Assembly: GCA_964370735.1 (NCBI GenBank)
Contig: CAYJLC010000001.1
Coordinates: 93,705 to 157,704 of the forward strand
Direction of reading: 5' to 3'
Source: CAYJLC01 sp964370735
Lineage (GTDB): Bacteria; Bacillota; Clostridia; Oscillospirales; Butyricicoccaceae
DNA length: 64,000 nucleotides
Part shown: positions 1 through 7,840 of the stretch, piece after piece
Position numbering within the stretch: the first letter of the stretch is position 1
Layout: each line of letters starts with the position of its first letter
Made by a program: the position numbers and the translations under genes
Notes under the pieces: model-generated
The model's database searches: none
Told to the model about the DNA's origin: nothing
The model's input: only the letters and a program-made list of their open reading frames with translations

Positions 1-767
1 ATGGCATTACGGTGAATGGTATTCATGTTTTTGTGACATATAAACTGAAAATCGGTGATGAATTAATTGTAAAAGTCGAAAACGAGGTGCCATCTGAGCA
101 AATTTTGCCTTTAAAAATGGATTTGGACATAGTTTTCGAAGACGAAGATTTGATTGTGATAAATAAAGAAGCAGGCATCGCATCTCATCCATCGTCAAAT
201 CATTTCGAATCGTCGCTTGCGAGTGGTGTTTGCGAATATTATAAAGGAAAAAATTTCGTATATCGAATAGTGAATAGGCTAGATCGGGATACGAGTGGGC
301 TGTTAATTATAGCAAAAAACCAGCTTTCAGCAGCGATTTTGAGCAAAATGGTGCGAGAAAAAGAGATTAAACGCGAGTATCTTGCGATTGTGCGTTACGA
401 TTTTCCTTTTTTAAATGGCTCGATTGAAGCTCCTATTGGCAGGGCAAATAACGATAGCATTATCGAAAGAATGGTAAATTTTGAAAATGGAGATTATGCA
501 AAGACAAATTTTCAGAAAATCGAGTATAAAAATGGACATAGCCTTATAGCGCTTGTTTTGGAAACAGGTAGAACTCATCAAATTCGTGTTCATTTAAAGC
601 ATAAAGGCTATCCGATAATCGGTGATTTTTTGTATAATCCTGATTATGACAATATAAAAAGACAGGCACTTCATTCGCACAAACTAGAATTTTTGCACCC
701 TATTACAGGCGAAGAAATGAAATTTTCGGCTGAAATGCCTAAAGATATGGCTGTAATTTTTGAGTAA
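1..767 (+). CDS. RluA-family 23S rRNA pseudouridine synthase, 5' truncated by the window edge
   Basis: Isomerises specific uridines in structured RNA, usually large rRNA, to pseudouridine. The catalytic block RLDRDTSGLLII holds the expected aspartate, and the later HQIRVHLKHKG and PIIGD segments are typical of the RluA/RluD family. The reading frame is open to base 3, and the upstream codons (GITVNG, then HVFVTYKL, GDELIVKV) look like the end of an S4-like RNA-binding domain. The GTG at 12 is therefore probably internal and the true start lies outside the window. The specificity (RluB, RluC, RluD or other) cannot be fixed from sequence. It is the last gene of its unit; a consensus promoter for rplS follows within 45 bp. 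Confidence 0.88.
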   Translation, partial: GITVNGIHVFVTYKLKIGDELIVKVENEVPSEQILPLKMDLDIVFEDEDLIVINKEAGIASHPSSNHFESSLASGVCEYYKGKNFVYRIVNRLDRDTSGLLIIAKNQLSAAILSKMVREKEIKREYLAIVRYDFPFLNGSIEAPIGRANNDSIIERMVNFENGDYAKTNFQKIEYKNGHSLIALVLETGRTHQIRVHLKHKGYPIIGDFLYNPDYDNIKRQALHSHKLEFLHPITGEEMKFSAEMPKDMAVIFE

Positions 768-807
768 AATATATAAATCAAAGTGCGTATATTTATATAA
801 AAAAACA

Positions 808-836
808 TTGACAAAAATAACGCTTTGTGGTATAAT
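808..836 (+). promoter_or_regulatory. Consensus sigma-A promoter of rplS
   Basis: TTGACA at 808-813 and TATAAT at 831-836 are both perfect and 17 bp apart. Transcription would start near 842, giving rplS a leader of about 68 nt and making it independent of the upstream pseudouridine synthase gene. Confidence 0.85.
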
Positions 837-841
837 ATCAC

Positions 842-909
842 AGATAACGGATATTCCTCTGGTTAGCACAGTGCGACGAATGAATATCTATGAATTAAGG
901 AGAACGAAA
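842..909 (+). promoter_or_regulatory. Candidate ribosomal-protein L19 leader RNA
   Basis: The leader between the promoter and the Shine-Dalgarno AAGGAG (897-902) contains a 7-bp stem, GATATTC at 850-856 with GAATATC at 882-888, enclosing a 25-nt purine-rich loop. Autoregulatory L19 leaders are known in low-GC Gram-positives. The position and size fit, but the match to that family has not been tested. Confidence 0.45.
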
Positions 910-1251
910 ATGGATTTAGTTAAAATCTTATCAGAACAACACATGAAAGCTGAACTTCCTACGCTTGAAATCGGGGATACTATTAAAGTTCATGCGAAAA
1001 TCAAAGAAGGAAACCGTGAGAGAATTCAAGTATTTGAAGGTATCTTAATCGCTATGAAACACGGTGGAATCAACAAAACTATCACTGTAAGACGTTTATC
1101 GCACGGTGTTGGTGTTGAGAAAACTTTCTTACTTCATGCTCCAAACGTAGATCACATTGATGTTGTGAAACACGGTAAAGTTAGACGTGCTAAACTATAC
1201 TATCTTCGTGATAGAGTTGGTAAAGCAGCTAGACTTAAAGAAAGAGTATAA
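910..1251 (+). CDS. rplS: 50S ribosomal protein L19
   Basis: L19 sits at the 30S-50S interface. The 113-residue product has the family core, including GDTIKVHAKIKEG, RIQVFEGILIA and the conserved basic C-terminus with KVRRAKLYYLRDR. The ATG at 910 is chosen because AAGGAG ends 7 nt upstream; the frame is open 50 codons further back, but that stretch overlaps the promoter and gives no L19-like sequence. It has its own strong promoter and terminator. The usual rpsP-rimM-trmD neighbours are absent here. Confidence 0.96.
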   Translation: MDLVKILSEQHMKAELPTLEIGDTIKVHAKIKEGNRERIQVFEGILIAMKHGGINKTITVRRLSHGVGVEKTFLLHAPNVDHIDVVKHGKVRRAKLYYLRDRVGKAARLKERV

Positions 1252-1266
1252 TACTGATTTTTTAAT

Positions 1267-1304
1267 AAAACAGGCAGCAATTTTGCTGTCTGTTTTGCTT
1301 TTAT
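1267..1304 (+). terminator. Rho-independent terminator of rplS
   Basis: A 14-bp stem, with arms at 1267-1280 and 1283-1296 (one G-U pair), is followed by a T-rich tail. Confidence 0.85.
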
Positions 1305-1381
1305 TTGTAAAATTTTTATAAAATCGAGTGCAAAACTAATTTGAATGTGGTATTATATCCGTATAGACGAAGAGGTGTATT

Positions 1382-2875
1382 ATGAAAAAATGTAAAATTT
1401 TAATTGTCGAAGACGAACTGATAGTTAGACAGGCTATCAGATACATTTTAGAAGGAAAACCAGACATATTCGAAATAGTTGCAAAGGCTTCAAACGGAAA
1501 AGAAGCGTGTGATATTTTGGAAAAAACAGAAGTAGATGTTGTAATTAGCGATATAAGTATGCCGATTTTAGATGGATTAGAGCTTTCAAAGAATATTCGA
1601 ATGAAATATCCGAATATTTATATCATCATATTAAGTGGCTACGGTGATTTTGATTATGTGAAATCATGCTTTAAATATGGTGTGTTTGAATATATTTTAA
1701 AACCGAAATTAACGCCTGAAAATCTTTATGAAACACTTAACAGAATTTGTATGAAAATAGGCATAGATTCAAAGGCAAATGATAATATGAATTTTATAGA
1801 AAGTGCACTGAAAAACGAAGAAAAGCCAACTTTGCCTGAAAAATATGAAGCAAAATATCTGGCAAGCATTGGTGTAAATTTGAATAAAATAATTGGCTAT
1901 GAAGAAGAGCGAGATGAATTATATTACGAGTATATTTGCAATAAATTTATAGACTTTTTTAAAAATTCCAGTTATGAGTTTTATCTGACGAAAGATAATA
2001 TTTTAATAGCATTGTTTGCGTTTAATTACAAAACAAATTCCGAATTTATATCGGAAGTGAAATATCTTATGAAAACATTATCAAACGAAGTTTTAGGCAT
2101 AAAATTTGCGTATAGTTTGGTTTCTAATGACGAAAAAACTGTGTTTGACAATATTAGAAATGTAAAAACCTGTTCGAAAATGCAATTTTTCGTCCACAAT
2201 AACGAAGATGTATTTGAGTGTCAAGAAATTATTAAGCAAAAAGTTGAGATTTTCAAGGGATTTAAAGAAAAAATTGACTTTTTTGAAGAAGCTTTTGAGT
2301 TTTTGCATACTTATATCAGCGAAACGACATATAAATCTGGATATGAAGAAGACGAGTTTAAAAAACAAGTAGAATATATAATTTATACAGTATTTGATAC
2401 TTATTGCGAGGAAGATTTCTTCGAAAAAAATAGAGATATTGACCAATTTAAGACTATGAGATTATTTTCAGAGCTTTATTCTTTAGATGACTTATTGAAA
2501 TTTGTTGATGATATTTTTGTGACGATTAATAGTAGAATAAACCACTTAAAAATCGGTTCAGACTCGCTTATCACAAAGATTTTAGAATTTATTAAGAGTA
2601 ATTATTATGAACAGCTTAATTTAAAACAAGTTGCCGATAAATATCATATCAGCTACTCATATTTATCAACATATTTCAGCCACAATTTAGGGATTGGATT
2701 TAATGAATATCTAAATAAAATTCGTATAGAAAATGCAAAATATATGCTAAAATCGACTGAACTTTCTATCAGCGATATTTGCGAGAAAACAGGATATTTA
2801 GACCAAAGCTATTTTAGCAAAATTTTCAAGAAAAATACCGGAATGAGTCCGTCTGCATATAGAAGGGATATGTAA
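1382..2875 (+). CDS. YesN-type response regulator (receiver plus AraC-family HTH)
   Basis: A 497-residue transcription factor. The N-terminal receiver has the acidic pair in LIVEDE, phospho-acceptor D57 in VVISDISMP and the conserved lysine in YILKPK near 107. The middle about 250 residues match nothing I recognise. The last about 100 residues are an AraC double helix-turn-helix (LKQVADKYHIS, then SISDICEKTGY and FKKNTGMSPSAYRR). The kinase gene starts directly after its stop codon, and a sugar ABC system and an alpha-galactosidase follow, so it probably activates the locus at 4.7-10 kb in response to the sugar. The effector is inferred. Confidence 0.9.
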   Translation: MKKCKILIVEDELIVRQAIRYILEGKPDIFEIVAKASNGKEACDILEKTEVDVVISDISMPILDGLELSKNIRMKYPNIYIIILSGYGDFDYVKSCFKYGVFEYILKPKLTPENLYETLNRICMKIGIDSKANDNMNFIESALKNEEKPTLPEKYEAKYLASIGVNLNKIIGYEEERDELYYEYICNKFIDFFKNSSYEFYLTKDNILIALFAFNYKTNSEFISEVKYLMKTLSNEVLGIKFAYSLVSNDEKTVFDNIRNVKTCSKMQFFVHNNEDVFECQEIIKQKVEIFKGFKEKIDFFEEAFEFLHTYISETTYKSGYEEDEFKKQVEYIIYTVFDTYCEEDFFEKNRDIDQFKTMRLFSELYSLDDLLKFVDDIFVTINSRINHLKIGSDSLITKILEFIKSNYYEQLNLKQVADKYHISYSYLSTYFSHNLGIGFNEYLNKIRIENAKYMLKSTELSISDICEKTGYLDQSYFSKIFKKNTGMSPSAYRRDM

Positions 2876-4615
2876 ATGAAACTTAATTTGTTTACTAAAA
2901 TTGCAATTGTATTTGTGACAGTTGGAATAATTACGGGTGCATTGTCAATAAGCACTATGTCTAGGTCGAGCGAAGAAACTTTCATCAAATATTATGTTGG
3001 GTTTCAAAGCAATTATATCAATCTGACTTTAGAGAACTTTGAAGAATTTAATCGTGAAAATATAGATATTATAAATAATTATTCGAAAAATATTGTATTA
3101 AGTGAGTATTTAACGACTGAAAAAAGCCTTTCTTCGCGTGAATTATACTCGATTTTTTACGATATTGAACAATCACTTAACAATGACTATAACGCAACTT
3201 ACCAACGAAAAGTTTTTGTGAGAGGGACAAATGGCAGGATTTATGCAGATGATACTGCAACTATTATTGCAAACAGTGATGAAATTAAAAACGGTGATAT
3301 ATATAAATTATCTACTGAAAACCCACAAAAGTTGGTGTATAGCTATGGAACTAGTGGTTTTTATAATGAAAATCCAGAATTAGTGGCAGTGAAACAGCTT
3401 TCAAAAGTCTATTCTACACAAAAAATAGGGACTATATTTATAAGCATTGAAGAAAAAACCATACAGTCTTTGTATGAGAATTTTATCGAAAAAGAGTCGA
3501 ACACTTATATAATAGACACAGCTGGGAATATTATTTCGAGCAATAATCTTTTGCAAGTAGGTTTACAAAACCAAGAAATGCTAGAAATTGCAGAGAATAT
3601 AGTTAAAGAAGAAATTGAATACCACATGACATACGAAAGCGACACAAGATTTATGTATATGTCAGCGTATATACCTGTTTTTGATATGTATATTGTAAAT
3701 AAAATTGATATGAATGTAGCGTTAGCAGATTTTAACGATGCGAGTATTAATACACAAGTTATCAGTGGTGTTGTGATTATTATTGGACTTATAGCGGTAT
3801 TTTTAATGACAAGAAGTATTTATGAGCCGTTAAAAGAGATTATTTTGACTATAAGTTCATCTACTAAAAAAGGCTTTAAGAAAATCGAAAACATAAAAAC
3901 CGTAGACGAAGTGAGCAAACTTCGTGACGCATATAATTTTATGATAGATGAAATAGAAGGATATACAAAGGAGCTTGTCGATATAGAGCGACAAAAGCGT
4001 TTTGCCGAGCTTTCTGCACTGCAAATGCAAATTAATCCTCATTTTCTCTATAATACGCTTGCTGTAATCAAATATTTGGTTTGGCAAGGGGAAAAAGACA
4101 AGGCGACAAAGACTATTGAGGCACTTATCGACTTGCTACAAAGTACGATAAGCAAAAATGAGGAAATGATTTCGGTTTATCAAGAAGTAGAGAATTTAAA
4201 AAACTATATTTTAATTAATGAAATAAGATATGGCGATAAAATTCGTGTGTCCCTTTTTATTGATGAAAGTATTTTAGATGAAAAAGTGCCAAAGCTTATT
4301 TTCCAACCATTTATAGAAAACGCGTATTTCCATGCATTCCAAATTAAAAAATCGGGTGATATCAGATTTATTATCGATAAAAAGGGTGAAAACTTGATAT
4401 GTGATATAATTGACAATGGTGATGGCATGGAAAATTTTGACCAATCACAAGCAAAAGAACATTTCACAGGCGTAGGTATTATGAATGTTGACCAAAGAAT
4501 TAAGCTTATTTTTGGTGAAGGTTACGGTGTGCATGTCACATCGACCAGTGGATTTGGTACAAAGGTGCGAATAAAATTACCAATTTCGGAAAAAAGTCAT
4601 AATGATGAAAAATAG
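2876..4615 (+). CDS. YesM-type sensor histidine kinase
   Basis: A 579-residue membrane kinase that pairs with the preceding regulator; the ATG directly follows that gene's stop, so the two are coupled. It has an N-terminal transmembrane helix (about 5-28), a roughly 260-residue extracytoplasmic sensor region, a second helix (about 293-312), a HAMP-like linker, and a His_kinase domain with phospho-acceptor H389 in INPHFLYNT. The C-terminal ATPase has N-box IENAYFHAF and glycine loops GDGME and GVGIMN. YesM kinases often sense carbohydrate or a sugar-loaded binding protein; the ligand here is inferred from the alpha-galactoside genes downstream. Confidence 0.9.
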   Translation: MKLNLFTKIAIVFVTVGIITGALSISTMSRSSEETFIKYYVGFQSNYINLTLENFEEFNRENIDIINNYSKNIVLSEYLTTEKSLSSRELYSIFYDIEQSLNNDYNATYQRKVFVRGTNGRIYADDTATIIANSDEIKNGDIYKLSTENPQKLVYSYGTSGFYNENPELVAVKQLSKVYSTQKIGTIFISIEEKTIQSLYENFIEKESNTYIIDTAGNIISSNNLLQVGLQNQEMLEIAENIVKEEIEYHMTYESDTRFMYMSAYIPVFDMYIVNKIDMNVALADFNDASINTQVISGVVIIIGLIAVFLMTRSIYEPLKEIILTISSSTKKGFKKIENIKTVDEVSKLRDAYNFMIDEIEGYTKELVDIERQKRFAELSALQMQINPHFLYNTLAVIKYLVWQGEKDKATKTIEALIDLLQSTISKNEEMISVYQEVENLKNYILINEIRYGDKIRVSLFIDESILDEKVPKLIFQPFIENAYFHAFQIKKSGDIRFIIDKKGENLICDIIDNGDGMENFDQSQAKEHFTGVGIMNVDQRIKLIFGEGYGVHVTSTSGFGTKVRIKLPISEKSHNDEK

Positions 4616-4730
4616 ATAGGAGAATTTACAATAAAAATCAAATAATGTGAAAATAAATATTACTAACCTTAATAATAAAAATATAGTATAATTAATTCAT
4701 AAATTACAAATGTTTTTGGAGGAAAATACT

Positions 4731-6056
4731 ATGAAATTTAAAAAAGTTCTAGCCTTAGCATTAGCAGGTGTGTTATCACTTTCTCTTGCAGCGTGTGGAG
4801 AAACTGCTGAAACACCAACAGGTGGTACAGAAACTAACACAGGTAGCGAAACTACTACTGAAAAAACAAAAGTAACTGCATGGGCATGGGATGCAAACTT
4901 TAATGTTGCGGCATTAAAAGAAGCAGAAGCTATCTTTGAAGCTGAAAATGAAAATATCGATATCGAAGTTGTAGAATACGCTCAAGATGATATCATTCAA
5001 AAATTAAATACGGCTCTAAGCTCTGGTACTACTGATGGTTTACCAAATATCGTATTAATCGAAGATTATAGAGTTCAAACTTTCCTACAATCTTACCCAG
5101 GTAGCTTTACAGATTTATCTTCTATCACAGATGATACTAAATTCTCATCTCATAAATTAGGTTTTATGACAGAGGGTGACGCTATTTATGGTGTTCCATT
5201 TGATAATAGTGGTGCTGTACTTTATTACAGACGTGACATCGTTGAAAAAGCTGGTTACACAGAAGAAGATATGATGGACTTAACTTGGGAAGAATACATC
5301 GAAATGGGTAAAAAAATCAAAGCTGAACAAGGTATTGATTTATTAACTCTAGACCCAAATGACGTAGGTCAAATCAGAATGATGATGCAATCTGCAAACA
5401 CTTGGTATGTTACTGAAGATGGATCTACTCCAAACTTCGTTGGTAATGAGCCATTAAAATATGCTATCGAAATCTACCTTGACATTTTAGAAGCTGATAT
5501 TTCTAAAACAGTTTCTGAATGGTCACAATTCGTAGGTGCTCCTAATAACGGTGAAGTTGCTACTGTTCCAACTGGTTGTTGGTTTACTGCAAGTATCGCT
5601 CAAGCTGAAGACCAATCTGGTTTATGGGGTATCGCTCCATTCCCTAGAATGGAAGGTATCGAAGAATCTGTAAACGCATCTAACTTAGGTGGTTCAAGTT
5701 TCTACGTATTAAACGATGTTGAAGGAAAAGAAGCTGCAATCGAATACTTAGGTGCTACTTTTGCTGGAAGCAACGAATTCTACCAAACTATCTTAGATTC
5801 TAACAACGTTTTAGCTACATACTTACCAGCTCAAGAAGGTGATTCTTACACAGTAGAAGTTGAATTCTTCAATGGTCAACAAATCTACTCTGATATTTCT
5901 ACTTGGTCTGAAAATATCCCAGCTGTAAACTATGGCTTACATACTTACGCTTTTGAAGATATTTTAAAAGCACAAATGCAAAGCATTATCGGCGGTGCTG
6001 ATATTGATGAAGCATTAGAAGCAATGCAAGCACAAGCAGAATCACAATTTAACTAA
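4731..6056 (+). CDS. Sugar ABC transporter substrate-binding lipoprotein (cluster 1)
   Basis: A 441-residue bacterial family 1 extracellular binding protein. It has a lipoprotein signal with positive start MKFKK, a hydrophobic core and lipobox LAAC, so it is anchored outside the membrane. The ATG at 4731 is preferred over an in-frame ATG 21 bp upstream because GGAGG lies just before it and the signal peptide starts there. A TATAAT box at 4687-4692 precedes it, but no convincing -35 is seen. Two permeases and a GH36 alpha-galactosidase follow, so raffinose-, melibiose- or stachyose-like sugars are plausible ligands. Codon use favours the frequent codons expected of an abundant protein. Confidence 0.92.
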   Translation: MKFKKVLALALAGVLSLSLAACGETAETPTGGTETNTGSETTTEKTKVTAWAWDANFNVAALKEAEAIFEAENENIDIEVVEYAQDDIIQKLNTALSSGTTDGLPNIVLIEDYRVQTFLQSYPGSFTDLSSITDDTKFSSHKLGFMTEGDAIYGVPFDNSGAVLYYRRDIVEKAGYTEEDMMDLTWEEYIEMGKKIKAEQGIDLLTLDPNDVGQIRMMMQSANTWYVTEDGSTPNFVGNEPLKYAIEIYLDILEADISKTVSEWSQFVGAPNNGEVATVPTGCWFTASIAQAEDQSGLWGIAPFPRMEGIEESVNASNLGGSSFYVLNDVEGKEAAIEYLGATFAGSNEFYQTILDSNNVLATYLPAQEGDSYTVEVEFFNGQQIYSDISTWSENIPAVNYGLHTYAFEDILKAQMQSIIGGADIDEALEAMQAQAESQFN

Positions 6057-6063
6057 ACTAAAA

Positions 6064-6097
6064 CTAGCTACTGCCAAAAAGTTTTGGTGGTAGCTAG
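6064..6097 (+). terminator. Intercistronic hairpin between binding protein and permeases
   Basis: A 16-bp stem (arms 6064-6079 and 6082-6097, two G-U pairs) has no long T-tract after it. This fits a partial terminator or a 3' stabiliser that keeps binding-protein mRNA above permease mRNA, as is common in such operons. Confidence 0.7.
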
Positions 6098-6118
6098 ACT
6101 TTATTAAGGAGAGTTTAT

Positions 6119-6985
6119 ATGAAAGTAAATAGAACCGTAGGTTGGATATTCATATCTATCCCTGTAATATTAATTACTCTATTTTCATTTTACCCAATGA
6201 TAATGGCATTCAATCTGTCATTACAAACAGGTATGGGAATAAATTTAGAGTATTCAGGATTTTCTAACTATGTTAGATTATTTTCAGACCCAGTATTTAA
6301 AGAGGCATTAACAAATACTTTGATTTACCTTGTGGTGCAAGTACCTCTTATGACTGTTTTAGCACTTACAATCGCATCAATTTTAAACAGCAAAAAGCTA
6401 AAATTCAGAGGTTTCTTCAGAACCGCTATATTCTTACCATGTGTAACATCTCTTGTTGCATACTCAGTTGTATTTAAAAGCATATTTGCATCAGAAGGTA
6501 TATTTAACCAATTTTTAATGGCACTTAATATTGTAAATGAACCTATTATGTGGATTACAGATCCATTCTGGGCGAAAATTACTGTAATTATTGCAATAAC
6601 TTGGCGTTGGACAGGTTACAATATGATTTTCTATCTAGCAGGATTACAAAATATCGATAAAAGCGTTTATGAAGCGGCTGATATCGATGGTGCAGGTCCA
6701 TTTAGAAAATTCTTTGCAATAACTGTTCCTCTTTTAAAACCAATTATTCTTTTCACAACAATTTTATCTACAAACGGTACACTTCAATTATTCGATGAAG
6801 TTAAGAGTTTAACAGGTGGTGGTCCAGGTAACTCGACACTTACAATTTCGCAATATATTTATAATTTATGTTTCGAATACACACCAAACTTTGGATATGC
6901 AGCAGCAGTTTCGTATGTAATTTTAATTATTGTTGGTATACTTGCATTCGTGCAAATGAAAATAGGAGGAGATAAAAATGACTAA
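6119..6985 (+). CDS. Sugar ABC transporter permease, MalF/UgpA type (cluster 1)
   Basis: A 288-residue inner-membrane permease with about six transmembrane helices. The cytoplasmic EAA loop, EAADIDGAGPFRKFF followed by ITVPLLKP, contacts the ATPase. AAGGAG lies a few bases before the ATG. Its end overlaps the next permease by 8 bp, so the two are translationally coupled. It forms the heterodimeric channel with that protein; the ATPase subunit is not encoded in this window. Confidence 0.93.
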   Translation: MKVNRTVGWIFISIPVILITLFSFYPMIMAFNLSLQTGMGINLEYSGFSNYVRLFSDPVFKEALTNTLIYLVVQVPLMTVLALTIASILNSKKLKFRGFFRTAIFLPCVTSLVAYSVVFKSIFASEGIFNQFLMALNIVNEPIMWITDPFWAKITVIIAITWRWTGYNMIFYLAGLQNIDKSVYEAADIDGAGPFRKFFAITVPLLKPIILFTTILSTNGTLQLFDEVKSLTGGGPGNSTLTISQYIYNLCFEYTPNFGYAAAVSYVILIIVGILAFVQMKIGGDKND

Positions 6986-7784
6986 ACTTAAAGATATTTC
7001 GATGTATGTTTTTATTTCAATCGCATCATTAGTTTCAATCTTTCCATTTTTCTGGATGGTTATTGCATCAACAAACTCATCAGTTGATGTTACAAAAGGA
7101 AAGCTAACTTTTGGCACTGAATTTATAAATAACTTGACAAATTTATTAGAATCAACTAATATAGAAGAGGCATTTGGAAATTCGCTTATTATAGCAATTG
7201 CAACTACTATTTTAGCATTAATGGTTTCATCGGCAGCAGGCTATGCATTTGTTGTCTACAAAACAAAGTTTTCAGAAAAAATCTTTAGCGTTTTGTTACT
7301 TTCAATGATGATTCCTTTTGCAGCGATTTTAATTCCATTATACCAATTATTCGGTCAATTACGCCTACTTAATAATTATATGGCTGTAATTTTCCCAGCA
7401 GTAGCAACAGCGTTTTTAATATTCTTCTTTAGACAAAATGCAAAATCTTTCCCTAAAGAATTATTAGAAGCTGCAAGGGTTGACGGTGTTTCTGAGTTTG
7501 GTTTATTTGTAAAAATATTTGTACCAACAATGAAATCAACGTATGCAGCAGCAGCTATCATCACATTTATGACAGCTTGGAATAACTATTTATGGCCACT
7601 TGTTGCACTTCAAACAGATAATATGAAGACACTTCCACTAGTTATTGCAACATTAAACTCATCATATACACCAGATTATGGCGTAATTATGCTTGCAGTT
7701 GTACTTACTACAATCCCGACTACTATACTATTTTTTGTAATGCAAAAAAGCTTTGTAGAAGGAATGGTAGGTTCTATAAAATAA
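6978..7784 (+). CDS. Sugar ABC transporter permease, MalG/UgpE type (cluster 1)
   Basis: A 268-residue partner permease. It has about six helices and the EAA loop EAARVDGVSEFGLF followed by IFVPTMKS. The ATG overlaps the preceding gene, with GGAGGA at 6965-6970. It completes the membrane part of the putative alpha-galactoside importer. The C-terminal AxxGxxGSIK end is usual in this family. Confidence 0.93.
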   Translation: MTKLKDISMYVFISIASLVSIFPFFWMVIASTNSSVDVTKGKLTFGTEFINNLTNLLESTNIEEAFGNSLIIAIATTILALMVSSAAGYAFVVYKTKFSEKIFSVLLLSMMIPFAAILIPLYQLFGQLRLLNNYMAVIFPAVATAFLIFFFRQNAKSFPKELLEAARVDGVSEFGLFVKIFVPTMKSTYAAAAIITFMTAWNNYLWPLVALQTDNMKTLPLVIATLNSSYTPDYGVIMLAVVLTTIPTTILFFVMQKSFVEGMVGSIK

Positions 7785-7789
7785 AATAC

Positions 7790-7816
7790 AAAACAGACAA
7801 TTTATTTGTCTGTTTT
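7790..7816 (+). terminator. Hairpin between permease and alpha-galactosidase genes
   Basis: An 11-bp perfect stem, arms 7790-7800 and 7806-7816, loop TTTAT. There is no separate T-tract after it, so partial read-through into the GH36 gene is likely. Confidence 0.6.
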
Positions 7817-7840
7817 AGCACGTTAAAAAAGGAGAAAGTT

